A stretch of 64,000 nucleotides of DNA from Xestospongia bergquistia (GCA_963965975.1 OZ014416.1:8771819-8835818); one strand, 5' to 3'; positions 24,290-45,361 are shown, numbered from the stretch's first letter. A program made the numbers and translations. The notes: generated by a model from the letters alone, not told the origin.

Positions 24290-24656
24290 CTTGAATTCAG
24301 TGAGCTTACGTTGTTATGACAACGCTTAACCACACCCACAATAATCAACATATTTAATCAACAATGGGTGTGGTTAACCACGTGCTACTATGACATATGT
24401 TATTATACAATAGTCTATAATCCGTCTGTCTGTGGTCGTAGACTAGAGTCGCGTTGTCTGTCGGTGTCCCTTTCATGTCTACTGGGATTGTTCGTCGGAA
24501 GACAGAAGACTACACATATCAGTCACCAATGTGTATACAGAGACCGGACGCTCGACATATTGCTCGAACAGTGTGGTGTCTGTCTTTCTATCAGCAAGAC
24601 TCGTCCGCATTATTCTCCTTTCTAGACAAGTCACAGGGCTTCTCTGATGATATTTG
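24290..24656. promoter_or_regulatory. Divergent promoter and 5' exon, MAPK15 / GREB1-like
   Basis: A perfect inverted-repeat X-box, GTTGTTATGACAAC (24310-24323), lies 21 bp upstream of the MAPK15 ATG. From about 24400 to 24656 the sequence is less AT-rich and ends at a good donor (TTTG|GTGAGA). That donor would splice to the acceptor at 24942, two bases before the GREB1-like ATG, making 24400-24656 a likely untranslated first exon. The in-frame ORFs there are not supported as protein. Confidence 0.5.
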
Positions 24657-24944
24657 GTGAGAGAGAACAGATTAATGTGATAGATAGTAATTGTATAATG
24701 AAAAAGAATATTATTTAAATAAATAAACATTAATGGAATATTACTTTAAATTATATTACAATGTTGATTAAGGCTATTTTGAAATGTAAGTTATATTCTT
24801 AGAATTTAAATATGTTTATATATTTTTAATTATAATAATTGACTTTTAATGTCTGTCCATTCATCCATTTATTAATTCATTTGTCCATCTATTTAATCAT
24901 TCATTCATCCATCCATTCATTCATTTATCAATCCATTAATAGAT

Positions 24945-27900
24945 ATGGCTCAAGATACAATAGTTAATTCATCGTCAGCTGGAGCCACACCCATTAATCT
25001 TACAGCAACAGGTTTCTCTCCAATATCACCTTTAATATCACAGACTAGCCTCAGGTACATTACATCATTATGACATCTTCATTATCATGGCATTACAGAT
25101 ATCCAGTATGTGCAGTACAAGGAGGATCTCTTATTTATTCTCCATTAATGGGACAACCCTTGTTTCCATGGCGACCATTCTCAGCTATGACTTCACCTAC
25201 AACACCAGTATCGGGTAATCATATTAATTACAATTTTAATTATAGGACCTAATGATAGTAACCTTTATAGTGGCCCTGAGGCATGTTTTTACCAGACAGT
25301 GTATACATTATGTCTGTTTAGACATTGCATTATCAAAGCTGTTTACTTTAAATGTCTATTACTATACAGCACATCATTATGTCTCACTGTCTGTAATTGA
25401 ATTGGTGTACAAACATTCCTTATCAATTTATTGTGACACTGTCTGAATGGTATCTCTTATCAGTATTAATAGTAGACATGTGCTAATTCACTTTGTCTGG
25501 TCAATGGTAATTCTAACATAGTTAGAGTAAGGGAAGCATGACTTTGACACTATATGGATTTTACCCAAACCTCAGCTATCCAATATTTGTAGATATGCAA
25601 GGATTCACTTTTCTAGTAATATAATAACAAAGACTTCTCTCTTAATAATGATTTAGTCTGTAGAATTCATAGTTATGTCTGGGAGAGTCCCATACATAAC
25701 TAATGTTATGATTTCACATTGTGCTTTTCAATAGCATTAGACAATATCTTAGACAATACTACATTATGTAATAATATGCTAATATATGAGGGATTACCTC
25801 ATTGTTATCTAATACATGTAGTTTCGAGTACATTAGTTGCTATAGTAACCTTTTCTTAAGAACAGTGTGATTATGTACTTTAAGGAAATTAATCAGCTAT
25901 CACTTTGTATTCTTAGAATCATTGCAAAGCACATTTATATGTATCATTTCATTATATAGTGTCACCTAATGTCAATTTGTTGCCCCCCACGACTCAAGCC
26001 ACACCCACCCAGTCGCTTTCATTAGCTCCATTAATGCAGTTGTCTGGATATCCTTATATGGCAATGTTGAATTCAACAGGAACTACATCTAAAGATAGTA
26101 AAGATAGATTGAGTGGTGAGTAAAATGGATGGATGGATTGGTGGATGGAGGAATGGATGAATGAAAACAATCAAGTCTTTACGTTTCTATAACCTGTTTT
26201 TCCAGTTTCTCCCGGCAAAAGAGACAGCAGCAGTAGTGGACCCCACTCTCCAGAACATGTTGCAAAGAGACCTCACCTAACAGTACCTGACCACACCCCC
26301 TTAACGACTTCAACTGGTGTTACTAAGGCCACTTCCCAAAGATCTCCGGTTATTAAACTTGTCAACTATACCTCATCAGGTAAATGGATAAATAGAAATG
26401 AAATAGGGCGGGGCTTAAACCTTTTTATATTGTGCTTTATTAATAACTTCCATAGGTGTGAGTGGGCGGGGTCCGTCACCTCCAGACTCCATCCAACTCC
26501 AAACAATCCAGTCGTCACAAGCCACGCCCCTATTTTCAATGACACAAACATCAACTGAAGCAGCAGGACATACTGTAATATCAAACCATGTTCCTTCTCA
26601 TTTATTACCAGGAAATATAGTACTTGTAAAGTGTTTAGGTAATTTACAGGACAGTTCAATAGCAGAACAATATAATTTAAAGGTAAGGTTATTATTTCTA
26701 TTTTAATTTTTAATATTTTTTTAAAAATATTAGTTATCAACTTCCCTTCAAGATATATATAGTGCTTCTCTCACGGCATTTTCACCTCCTTGCTCTCTAT
26801 CTCCTGAAACCTGTTTCATGCTGACACTTAGTTATTTAAACTCACTTAGAGAAGGTGAAGAATTATGTTTATACACTCTGCGATCACTAGTCCAATACAC
26901 GCAATCATCAGAGACAACATGGTTACAATATTATCGTAAACACAAAAAAATGTCAGAGTCAACATTTGTACAATGTCAATTTGTTCATTTCTCTCGTCTC
27001 TCAGTTTATCCAAGTTCTAAACAGGTCCAAGTAATTGTATCACAAAATTCTCTTGTTGACGGTATTGGCTTAGCTATACAAAGTCTAGCAAAGGCTGACC
27101 CCGCCCAGAATCCTAGCGTGATAGCTGTTTTAGCAGTTCATCAAAATCAACCTATCGATTTTTGTCTACTAATTATAAACTCATTGTTAGCTAAATCTAT
27201 TATGGAACATCAGAAAATTACACTTAATAAGGGGTCGCCTAAAATTTTACCCACTACTAATATTGTACTGAGTCAAGATATCTTAGTTTACATTCGCCGT
27301 CTCCATCAAAAACTTGCTGGTCAAGTGTATAGTCCTTTCAAACTACCTAGTTTACAAGAGATGATAACTAAAGAAGAAGCTAGTCAAACTAAAGTGTTAC
27401 CATCACATGTTGTGGAACATCATGCTAAGGGACCTTTCTCTGAGGAATGTAATATGGCATTGTATCTTTTGCAGAGGATTCTCAGTTCTGGACAGCTTGA
27501 AGGTTATCAACGTATTGATTTTTTTGTTATCTGTCCCAACTGTCCTCCGCTGATATCTCAAGTAATCCTGGATATTTCAAAAAGTGGCTTAGTTCAACAT
27601 TTTGGTCTCTCTAATACTGGAAGTGATGATGATGATATCTGGTCTAATATCATTAAACGAGTCATTCCCTGTCATCCTCACTACATTGAAGATACTGTAC
27701 ATATTATTACGTCCAATCCTAACATTTTATTTATAGTGATTGTGAAATCAGCTCATGCTACAAGTCGTGTCACTTTGCATTCTGTTTCTGGTAAAGGAGA
27801 AATACCATATGCTGCCTCTGATTGTAATGAGCTACTTGGTTGCCATGACAATTCAATTTTACTCTACCTCTCGTCTCATCCTTATGTTTTACAGACAAAC

Positions 27901-30900
27901 CGGTCTTTCATTCCAGTTTCTAATGAGATTAATTGGCCTGTATCCACACCTACTTCCACTAATGAAGGCACGACATCAGGCATGGTATTCCAGTCTGTAG
28001 TGAATGTTATTTCAACTGATAGAACAGCTGATGAAGGTTTAGCCACGGAATGCTCAAATGGTATAGCTGTTCGGGAAGATAACCAGTTTGAAAAACTGGT
28101 TTTGGAATCATGTAATAAAGAAAGGTAAGACCTCTGTAATATATAATATAATTATCTTTTAATTAATGTAGATTTTCCACTCCAATTTCTACAGTTCGGG
28201 CTCAGCTCTTACTCTCAGATTATGTCCGAGCTTTAGTCAAATCTGTTAACAACAGAAGCCATTTTACAGCTACACCAGAAACTCAGACAATGATTGATAA
28301 ATTAGTTCAAATGCCTTTAGCTAATGGGCGTGGTCATGGCATTATGGTTATCCTACGTAGCCACTCAGAAGGACTGGCTAAAGATATTTATTGTAAAATT
28401 AAAGCTGTTCGTAACTTACTTGGTTTGGAATATCGATTTGATGTCCTCCTAGATAATGGAGATAACACGCTGAATCTTTCTGATCACTTTTTAAAGCGAC
28501 TCAAAATTTGGGGGGTTGGTTGCCATAGTAACCATAGAGTGGGGCTAAGTTATGAAGACCTTCAAAATCTACCTTGTCTTGTTGTGATGACAGGAAGAGT
28601 ATTAGCCAATGTACGAATGCCTCAGTAAGTAAAAGATATATATATTTATATATGAAGAATAAATTTTTGTTTCTTTTTAGGTCATTTCAATATCTTGATC
28701 TTCGTTTAATTCACTCTCCGTCTCTCACACGCTCAACATATGAGTCTGATCTATCATTATTAAACCGCTACCAACATCCTTCAACTTTCCCTAAACCTTA
28801 TCTTTCCTCTCCTGCATTCTCTCCAAAATCTCGAAGACAAACAATAAGCACTTGTCATTCTTCCATTAGCTCCTGTGGTAGCATTGATAACCATCAATCA
28901 AAACGTGGCATTATAGAATGGAAACCACCTATGGAAACGTTATCTACTGAGCATGCTCAGTATGATAATGAAAGTCATAGCCCTTCTTCTACAAAACCTC
29001 AATTTGAATACCACAATACTGACATGGATTGCCATGACGGAGTCAATGGTATTCATGAGAGAGGTGTGGCCGTAGTTGAAATCCCACAACCAGTAGACCA
29101 ATTAGCTAATGATGTTCCTGATTATAATGATATTCATGAGGTAGAAGAGATGTTTTTCGACAGTATTGATGATGTCTCAGATGTTGACGATGATAGTGAA
29201 ACAGAGGATTGTGATGAAACTAGCAATCAAGTTGTGTGTCTTCTATCTCGACAATATTACCATATTTGGAAGCCATCTGGTATAATTAATCGATGTCTAT
29301 TATTACCTCCAAGTGAAGGGGTGATTGGACAAGTTACTCAAAAGAGACCTCCATTAATTGACCCCACCCACTCATCTCAGAGTGCTTATTATCGCGCTTG
29401 GACTAAACCTGAAGGAAAGGCTCATCGTGTTGCCATGGATACAGCTTTACGAGAGTATACAGCCGGTTCTAAGAAACGTTTCCTCCTCTCTGGACCTGCT
29501 CATGTAAGCTAATAAAATATTTGTTAATAAAACTTTCTATAATAGGAGACTCCTTAATATAGAGGTGTCCTCAATATAGAGTGTCCTCAGTATAGAGGTG
29601 TCCTCAATATAGAGTGTCCTCAGTATAGAGGTGTCCTCAATATAGAGTGTCCTCAGTATAGAGGTGTCCTCAATATAGAGTGTCCTCAATATAGAGGTTT
29701 CCTCAGTATAGAGGTGTCCTCAATATAGAGTGTCCTCCATATAGAGGTGTCCTCAATATAGAGGTTATATAATGCACTTTGTTATTGGAGTAGTTAATAG
29801 TGATGTTTATTCTCTAGGTTGGCAAATTTGGCTCTTGTTTGCTGTTTGTTTGTTTATTACAAGATTATTTACGATCCAGTCAAGGCATTATGGCTGTTAA
29901 CAGGCCACCTGCTGTGTTGCCAGTCATATCATCTTCATCTGTGGCTCCATCCTCAATGCATAGTTTTGTTGTACCATTAGAATTCTTAAAACAGGGGTTA
30001 ACCCTGCCATCACCAGTTAATTCACCTGTGATTAACCTCAGTAATGTTGTGTTGACAGTGTCTTCATCAGTAGCTCATAATGCATCACATTCTTGTCCAA
30101 AATGTTCACTTAATTCACCAACAGAACGTTCTTCTCCCATAACTCATACATTTACTTCCATCCTCACATTTAACACCTCCGCAATTACAATACATTGGAG
30201 TATCCCTACTAATAAACTGACGTTAGTATCTATTGGAACTGATCAGACTCTCAACTATATCAAATTCTCTTCAGAACCAACAATATTCTCACTCTCTCTG
30301 GACCAAAATGGCTCAGCTCTACTCAATCTTTCGCACACTGCTCGTAACAACCTTCATGTCATAGTGACAAAACACTCATTGTTGGAAACATACATCCAGT
30401 CTTGGCCTAACAATATTATTGTAGCATTACCTGATGATTTTATCAATGGTTTGGGTAGTACACTACAATGTGTAAAGTGTTTAGGTCAACATTTATATGA
30501 GCGTAATGTTCAAGAATGGGGTGTGTCTAATGTGTCACCATGGATACTATTGTGTGATGATAATGTGTGTATGGTGCAAGAGAAGAGTGAAGATCAGGAA
30601 TCAAGGTAAGTATATTAGATAGATCAATGGATGGATGGATGGATGAATTAAATAGACAGATAAATGAATATGTAAAGATGTATCTCTCTCTCTCTCTCTC
30701 TGTTTGTTTCTTTCACTCTAGTATACTTCTCTCTGATCTTCTTGAAGTAGTAAGTAAGTCTTATCAAGACTACAGTGCTGTTAGTATTCCTCATTGGTGT
30801 AACACTAACTCGTCATTACATGGAAACCACACCTTTTCATTAGATGCTAATTTTCTCTTATTAAATTTGCTCCTGACCTCTCAAATTCATTTCAATTCAC

Positions 30901-31523
30901 TCAACTACAAGTCAGCAGTTGTTGATTTTCATCTTCGATTGCTAGCTAACAATTATCGTGTTATAGTCCCTAAAAAATATTCCTATGTGAAAAAAGAAGT
31001 AAAACCTGAAAAACCAGTTAGTCCAGCTGAACTACCGCCAGATATCGTATCACAACCTGATTGTCTTGTTCTCTCGTTACATCACGACTCTTCATCTCTA
31101 TTAGACTATTCAGGACCTCTTCTCCTAGAAACTTTTCTTCTCTACAAGAGTTCATCACTTTTCCCATCCACACAAGCCCCTGTTTTAATGATTGATAATT
31201 ACATTAATTTAGGACCGCAAATTTATGTTGCTCTCTTGTCAGTAGAACAATTGAAAAACGTTCAAAATGTTGTCTTTGGAGGTTTAGTTCTTTATTTGTG
31301 TGAAGGTCGACTTAACTCTCAAATGCTACATCAATTACAGTTTATTCCAGGGGCGTGTCTTTTATTAATTACTCGTGATTGTAAGGGGCTTGTTAAGGAA
31401 GTCTCTCGGTTGGATCTTGAAGAGAAATGGCAGTTTAAGTTAAGAGATGAATTCCAAACTGCATGTCATGATCACATGCATCCATTGTTTTTCTTAACTG
31501 GAAAATATAATTTGACAATGTAA
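24945..31523 (+). CDS. GREB1: GREB1/GREB1L-like protein
   Basis: Ten coding exons (24945-25054, 25099-25214, 25960-26115, 26206-26379, 26456-26682, 26734-28124, 28172-28624, 28681-29503, 29818-30605, 30722-31523) encode 1679 residues; human GREB1 is about 1950. The N-terminal 280 residues are Ser/Thr/Pro-rich with KRP and RDSSSSGP patches. The large middle (YPSSKQVQVIVSQ, SLVDGIGLA) and SAYYRAWTKPEG precede the C-terminal block RLDLEEKWQFKLRDEFQTAC...PLFFLTGKY, nearly identical to the end of vertebrate GREB1. Vertebrate members are hormone-responsive nuclear cofactors with a C-terminal glycosyltransferase-like domain; function in a sponge is unknown. Intron 2 (25215-25958) is unusually long. 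Intron 8 carries a relative of the 58-bp satellite core. Confidence 0.85.
29551..29767 (-). repeat. Minisatellite in GREB1 intron 8 sharing the 58-bp satellite core
   Basis: About a dozen copies of GTGTCCTCAATATAGAG(G), alternating 17-18 bp spacings (dimer about 35 bp). The reverse complement, CCTCTATATTGAGGACAC, is the conserved beginning of the 58-bp satellite at 375-5441. Only the core is shared; the remaining 40 bp of the 58-bp unit are absent here. Confidence 0.9.
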
Positions 31524-31705
31524 TTAATAATTGTGTTATTGTTTTTGTGATTTTAACAGTTGCATTTTCCAATTTTTTAATATATATACTGCCCACTCTA
31601 AATTACTTGTTAATAATTATCCCATTCCCGCATGACAATGCGGTTTCGATGAATATCAAATTTTATTACTCTATAGCCTAATTTTAAGAAAATAATCACG
31701 CCAAT

Positions 31706-32816
31706 ATGGCAGCTTCAGTAGAACCGTCAGAAGCGATAGAAACGCTAGCTAAAGGTATTCCATTAATATCTAATATTAAATTTATTATAATATCTAGTGG
31801 TGTTGGAGACTGTTCAGTTAACTAGAGAAATAAAGCAAACTATGTCACTAGAGGAATTTACATTAGCTCCAAATGGTATTAGAAAGATGTTTTTATTTGG
31901 ACCATATGAACATTGCTTTAGGTAATAATATATATATCTAATGATTTTATTAGTGTATGGATCTGTTAGGGTTTTTGGAGTTGAGTCTCGATTTGAGCTA
32001 ACAGACTATATTGATAGTCATAATGATGATACAGGTCTTGTAAAGAGCTATCATAAGCTGTTAAAAGCTGAGGAAGAGCATACGAAATTTGTTGATGAAG
32101 TATGAGTATATCTACTGTATTTATTATTATATTGTATTGAAGGTAAATACTGAAGTACAGGCAGTGTCTCCTGGTAGACATTTACCAGCAGGTTATTGTA
32201 TCTCTAATGATATTAAAGTTTTGGACATGTCAAATGAACAGTACATCACATTGAAGTCATTGTTAGAGGTATTTCAATATATTATTAATATTATTATAAT
32301 AATATGTCATTATTAGACTAGTCCATATACTTTGTTTGTGTTTATACGTCATTATGGATGACTGTCATGACTGGATCATTTAAAAGATATTGCAGTTGAA
32401 TTACAGCAATTTAAATCTTTTAAATGTCGGGTCATTGTTATTGCTGGAGGTAATATTGAGGGAGGAAAAGCGTTTCTACAAAAGTAATGATTACTTTATA
32501 ATAATATAATATTATTTTAATCTTTAGTAACTCTATATCATGCCCTTTATATCTTGATATTGATAAACATCTATATCGTCATCTTGGATTAGGAAGAAGT
32601 TGCTCTTTTATTGGTACTCGAGCGATTAATCACTTTATTCCTAGAAAGTTACATAATGAAGTTATTCGACCACCTTATATTGGAGATGATCTTTTTTTAA
32701 TGGGAGGTGACTTTATATTGGACACCAACGGAGTTGTATTATATCAATATCCTACTGAATTAAATGAGCGTCCCACTGTACCAGAATTATTGAATGTTTT
32801 GAGACAAATTCAATGA
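31706..32816 (+). CDS. SELENOL: Selenoprotein L-like protein with two selenocysteines (UxxU)
   Basis: Six exons (31706-31754, 31798-31921, 31970-32099, 32143-32268, 32317-32483, 32528-32816) encode 294 residues if two in-frame TGA codons (32359-32361 and 32368-32370) are read as selenocysteine, at about residues 158 and 161. They lie in FVFIRHYG-U-LS-U-LDHL, exactly where thioredoxin-fold peroxiredoxin-like proteins carry their CxxC. The downstream frame continues through intron 5 into a conserved peroxiredoxin-like C-terminus (GDDLFLMGGDFILDTNGVVL). A canonical SECIS follows the stop. Known selenoprotein L members of aquatic animals have this UxxU motif, reported to form a diselenide; a redox role is expected. 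Standard gene finders would truncate or split this gene. Exon 3 uses the second acceptor because the first gives a stop. Confidence 0.9.
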
Positions 32817-32837
32817 ATAGTTATGTTTTATATAATT

Positions 32838-32912
32838 GCAGTATAGTTAGTGAAGATATTGTTGTAAATCTGCTAAGTGGATCAACAATATCAGATGAAT
32901 ATATTATACTGC
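32838..32912 (+). promoter_or_regulatory. SECIS element in selenoprotein L 3' UTR
   Basis: Lower helix: GCAGTATA (32838-32845) pairs with TATACTGC (32905-32912). Core quartet: TGA at 32851-32853 faces GA at 32894-32895. Upper helix: GATATTGTTG (32855-32864) pairs perfectly with CAACAATATC (32883-32892). The apical loop begins TAAA, supplying the conserved unpaired AA. It starts 22 nt after the stop codon. All required SECIS parts are present in the right order. Confidence 0.9.
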
Positions 32913-33015
32913 AGTGTTATTTTTAGTAAACGGAAATTTACTATTATTTTGACCAGTCCTTTTCAGTATTCTTATTACGTGCATCTCCGTATACTAAAGG
33001 ATAGAATTAGCCACT

Positions 33016-38175
<5,160 letters not shown>

Positions 38176-38246
38176 CCTTATCTTAATGACCACACCCACA
38201 TCATTTTACTATCATTTAAAAAGTGAAAAGAAATGACATTGTTTAG

Positions 38247-38277
<31 letters not shown>

Positions 38278-38529
38278 ATATTATAACAAGTTTTATCACA
38301 TAATACAACTGTTTATAATGTCATTAATATACTATACATTTCTTTTTAGTTTATTCTATTGTTTTAATTAATAAAGGTTAACACAGACAACCCCTTCAGA
38401 TATAAACATCATATTTTATTATAAAGGAGTGTATATATAATAACTACAATACAAAAAGTGTTTTGGTTCCTTAATAATGTAATTATATAGGACACAAAAT
38501 GACCTAGACTATATTATATGTGTAGATAA
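38176..38529. other. Convergent intergenic with TA microsatellite
   Basis: Lies between the stops of FAK and the first hippocalcin-like gene. It contains a (TA)n run at about 38248-38271 and a CCACACCC motif directly after the FAK stop. No gene is seen. Confidence 0.7.
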
Positions 38530-39382
38530 TTAAGGGGTGGCCCCAGAGCTTGGATCGCATTCCAGCAACCTCACAATTGATGGATCTGTCTTAGCACCTT
38601 CAATGAACTCCTACACAAGGAACATTTGATGTCATAGATTGATGTCATTATCATAATAAAAATTATGGTATTGTGACATAATTGAGATGATAGCATTTCC
38701 TTTGGTAATAAAATTATGTAAACAATTATGTCTTACATTAAGAGAGAGTTTCCCATCTTTGTTAGTATCCATTTGTCTGAATATCTTGTCGGTACGTTTT
38801 TGTGGAGTACTCTCGTCTTCAGGCATTTTCATAACAGTGCCCACCATTTTATAGATTGCCTTATAAGTTAATATTATAGAATTAACTACTTAGAATTATT
38901 TTATAAGAAATTACCTGAACAATTTCTAACATTTCATCTTTTGTAATATAACCATTCCCATCTAAATCATACATATTAAATGCCCAGCGAAGTTTCTCAT
39001 CCAAAGTGCCTCGACTGGTCACTGATAGGGCACAAATAAACTCACGGAAATCAATACTACCATCTAAAATTAAAATAATATAATTTATTTGTTAATGAAG
39101 GGGCTTACCTCCATTTGAATCAAATGTTCGAAAGACATGTTCTGCAAATTTTGATGCATCTCCATGTGGAAAGAAATTAGAGTAAATTGTTTTGAATTCT
39201 TCTACACTCAAATGTCCACTTGGACAGTCCTATATTGTTGCATATTTTGTAAGCTAGTACAAATCATGACTTGCTTTAAGAAATCCTTTATACCACTCCT
39301 GTACTTCATCTTCTGTAAACTGTGTATTACTGACCAAATCTTCAACAACTTCCGGACGCAATTTGCTACTTTGTTTTCCCAT
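38530..39382 (-). CDS. Hippocalcin/neurocalcin-like EF-hand calcium sensor, copy A
   Basis: Five exons (39382-39275, 39229-39109, 39063-38915, 38859-38737, 38610-38530) encode 193 residues, the same length as vertebrate hippocalcin. [12 protein letters not shown] gives the N-myristoylation signal (Gly2). Four EF hands follow; the first is degenerate as in all NCS proteins ([12 protein letters not shown]), then [26 protein letters not shown] and [29 protein letters not shown] is the HPCA/NCALD linker. These are membrane-switching calcium sensors. The first intron begins GC (GCAAGT) rather than GT; its twin uses GT. All intron positions match copy B. Confidence 0.95.
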
Positions 39383-39860
39383 GTTCTTCTGTTAAAGTGA
39401 TGTCTATAAATGGAGATACAGAACAATAATATGTTAATTTACATTTATTACATCTGAAAAGATTTCTAAATGATATTATACACAACAATGCTATTTTCTA
39501 TTTATTAACTGATATATCTAATACACGTTGAAAGCTGGTTACACACCCATCATATCAAAAGATTTATCATAATTACAAAATTATTGGAGATCTCCTTACA
39601 ATATGATGAAATACTTACTAAGATTTCACACCAGGTAGCACTAGAACAGATAGAATAGCTCAAATTATTGAGAAATAAGGAGGAGAAACGTTAACTGTCA
39701 AACTTATACGCTGCACCTTAGCTCGAACATCCGGTCAATATAGCCACGCCCCCACTCTGATATCCACACCCAAACTTTTTCAATGTATGTATGTAAAGTA
39801 ATGATTTGTTTGTAATTTATCCAAGCATAAATGGGGATATATTCAATTGATTATAGTTTA
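39383..39860. other. Spacer between the two calcium-sensor genes
   Basis: About 480 bp, AT-rich in its downstream half and moderately GC-rich near 39690-39780 (CCACGCCCCCACTC), presumably the promoter and 5' UTR of copy A. No ORF is supported. Confidence 0.6.
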
Positions 39861-40603
39861 TTAGCACTGCAAGATTCGGACAATAGAAGGATCTGATTTT
39901 GCCCCTTCAATAAACTCCTAAATGACACATTATTACATAACAATGTTTAATTTACATTTGACTTACAGCAAGAGATAATTTTCCATCTAAATTTTTATCC
40001 ATTAGACGGAAAATTTTATCAGTTCTTTTTTCAGGTGTGCTCTCATCTTCAGGCATTTTGACAACAGGGCCAACCATTTTGTAGATAGCCTAACATGATA
40101 TTAATGATTATATTATAATAATAAAAATAACCTACTTTTATAATTTCCAACATTTCATCTTGTGAAATAAAACCATTTCCGTCTAAATCATACATATTAA
40201 ATGCCCAACGAAGTTTTTGATCTAATGTCCCTCGAGTGGTGACTGAAAGGGCACATATGAATTCACGAAAATTGATACTCCCATCTATTAAATTGTAACA
40301 ACTAAATATTGTTATTCAAGGGGCTTACCTTTGTTAGCATCAAATGTTCTAAAAACATGCTCTGCAAATTCTGATGCACTCCCTTGTGGAAATAACTTAC
40401 TATAGAGAGACTTGAACTCTTCAACTGTGAGCGTGCCACTTGGACAATCCTAGATACAAAGTATTTATACAAAGGAAACGACATAAATAACTTACTTGGA
40501 TAAATCCTTCATACCATTGTTGTATTTCTTCTTCAGTGAATGTAGTATTCTCTTTTAAGTCTGCAAGATCTGCTGGAGCCAACTTACTACTTTGTTTGCC
40601 CAT
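39861..40603 (-). CDS. Hippocalcin/neurocalcin-like EF-hand calcium sensor, copy B
   Basis: Five exons (40603-40496, 40449-40329, 40284-40136, 40089-39967, 39917-39861) encode 185 residues. The exon sizes of the first four (108, 121, 149, 123) are identical to copy A, so the pair is a tandem duplicate. [13 protein letters not shown] carries the myristoylation site. EF2 is altered: the loop reads [13 protein letters not shown], keeping Glu at position 12. EF3 ([13 protein letters not shown]) is intact, and EF4 reads [13 protein letters not shown]. The C-terminus stops at RILQC, eight residues shorter than copy A, losing the SS tail. The two have diverged clearly, suggesting an old duplication kept by selection. 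Confidence 0.94.
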
Positions 40604-40824
40604 AATAAGACTGTTTGACTGTATAACTGTATAACGTTGAAATTATAAAGTAAAGCGGAAAAGAATGCAGGGGTGTTATAATCACTTCCATAATTAGCTC
40701 GACTGCTAACGAGATAAGGTGCCATAACTAACGCCTAGACGTAACGGACGTAACCGGAAACATTCTGAAATTTGTACAGAAATAGAAATGGAGTTATTCT
40801 TATAATTCCGTATACTAAACAGTG
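40604..40824. promoter_or_regulatory. Divergent promoter, calcium sensor B / RNASEH1
   Basis: 221 bp between opposing ATGs, with ACCGGAAAC (ETS-like) near 40754, GCGGAAAAG near 40656 and CG-rich patches (ACGCCTAGACGTAACGGACG). No X-box match is seen, in contrast to the ciliary divergent promoters in this window. Confidence 0.45.
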
Positions 40825-41835
40825 ATGTCGGGGAAGTATTATGCAGTTCGTATAGGTCGTCATACTGGTATCTATAGAACTTGGTTTGTTTGTATCATTT
40901 TATTTACACGTTATTAGAATTTGTATAGGGATGAATGTAAAAGTCAAGTACATGGATTTTCTGGTGCAGTCTTTAAAAGTTTTAAGAGTTACGGAGAAGC
41001 ACAGCACTTTGTAACTGGTAAATAAAATTAATAATTACTAATAACATTTTTTGTAGACAGTAGCTATAAACGACCCTCTCGGATTGCTGGTTTTAAGAGA
41101 ACTTCAAGTTATTGTGTTAGTGCTGACAAAGATAGCTCTGTTAAACGTTATAAATTAGACGAGACTGTTCCTATAGTGTATTCAGATGGTTCTTGTCATA
41201 AAAATGGCCAAAAAGGAGCTTGTGGAGGTGTAGGTGTATTTTGGAGTGATGGCCACACCCAGTAAGTTACATTACTGTTATGTTACTATATTTAGTAACG
41301 TTTGTGTATTATGTTACTATTTTTAGTAACGTCAGTGAAAAGTTATTAGGAGCACAAACAAATCAAAGAGCTGAACTTGTGGTTAGTTAGGTAAATGGAT
41401 GGATAAATGGATACATTGATTGGCAGAATGGACAGATAGATTTATAGTTATTTTTTAGTCAGCATGTCGTGCTTTAGAGAGTGCAATGTCACAAAATTAT
41501 AAGTCAGTTGAAGTTCGTACTGATAGCAGTTATACCATAAAAGGTCAGTTGTTAAATAGGTAGAATATTACCACATGTATACAATAGCAATGACTGAATG
41601 GATTTATAAATGGGAGAGAAATCATTGGAGGACAACGACAGGGGAACCAGTGAAGAACCAATCAGATATAAAGAGATTACACGACCTTTGTAAGCAAATT
41701 ACAGTGAAATGGGTAAGTCCCAGTTATTTCATTTATATTAATAATTATATTTTTTAGACACATGTCCGAGGACATCATGGAATATATGGAAATGAAATGG
41801 CTGATCGTTTAGCTAAAGCTGGTGCTCAGAAATAA
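40825..41835 (+). CDS. RNASEH1: Ribonuclease H1
   Basis: Seven exons (40825-40883, 40929-41017, 41057-41261, 41327-41381, 41459-41543, 41588-41712, 41758-41835) encode 231 residues. The N-terminal hybrid-binding domain reads YYAVRIGRHTGIYRTWDEC with SGAVFKSFKSYGEA. The catalytic domain keeps the four acidic residues: D93 (VYSDGSC), E134 (QRAELV), D158 (VRTDSSY) and D222 (GNEMADRLAK), plus the flexible His in HVRGHHG. It degrades RNA in RNA-DNA hybrids in nucleus and mitochondria. The linker between domains is short. I see no clear mitochondrial presequence before the hybrid-binding domain. Confidence 0.96.
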
Positions 41836-41914
41836 GAGGAGAAATATATTTAAATATTATTTATTACTTGGTTATTAATCTTATGAATATTCATTATTAA
41901 AATTTTTGTAAAAA

Positions 41915-45361
<3,447 letters not shown>

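Noticed and set aside
24368-24730. Small ORFs near 24.4-24.7 kb as proteins
   Set aside because: Overlapping frames on both strands of a probable untranslated first exon; no conserved motif.
25245-25400. Extra GREB1 exon starting GGACCTAATGATAG after the acceptor at 25244
   Set aside because: The frame is open for a while but ends in a stop without a good donor; splicing to 25960 is in phase and simpler.
32359-32370. Reading the two TGA codons as nonsense mutations (pseudogene)
   Set aside because: They fall exactly at the redox CxxC position, all other exons are intact and in phase, and a full SECIS follows.
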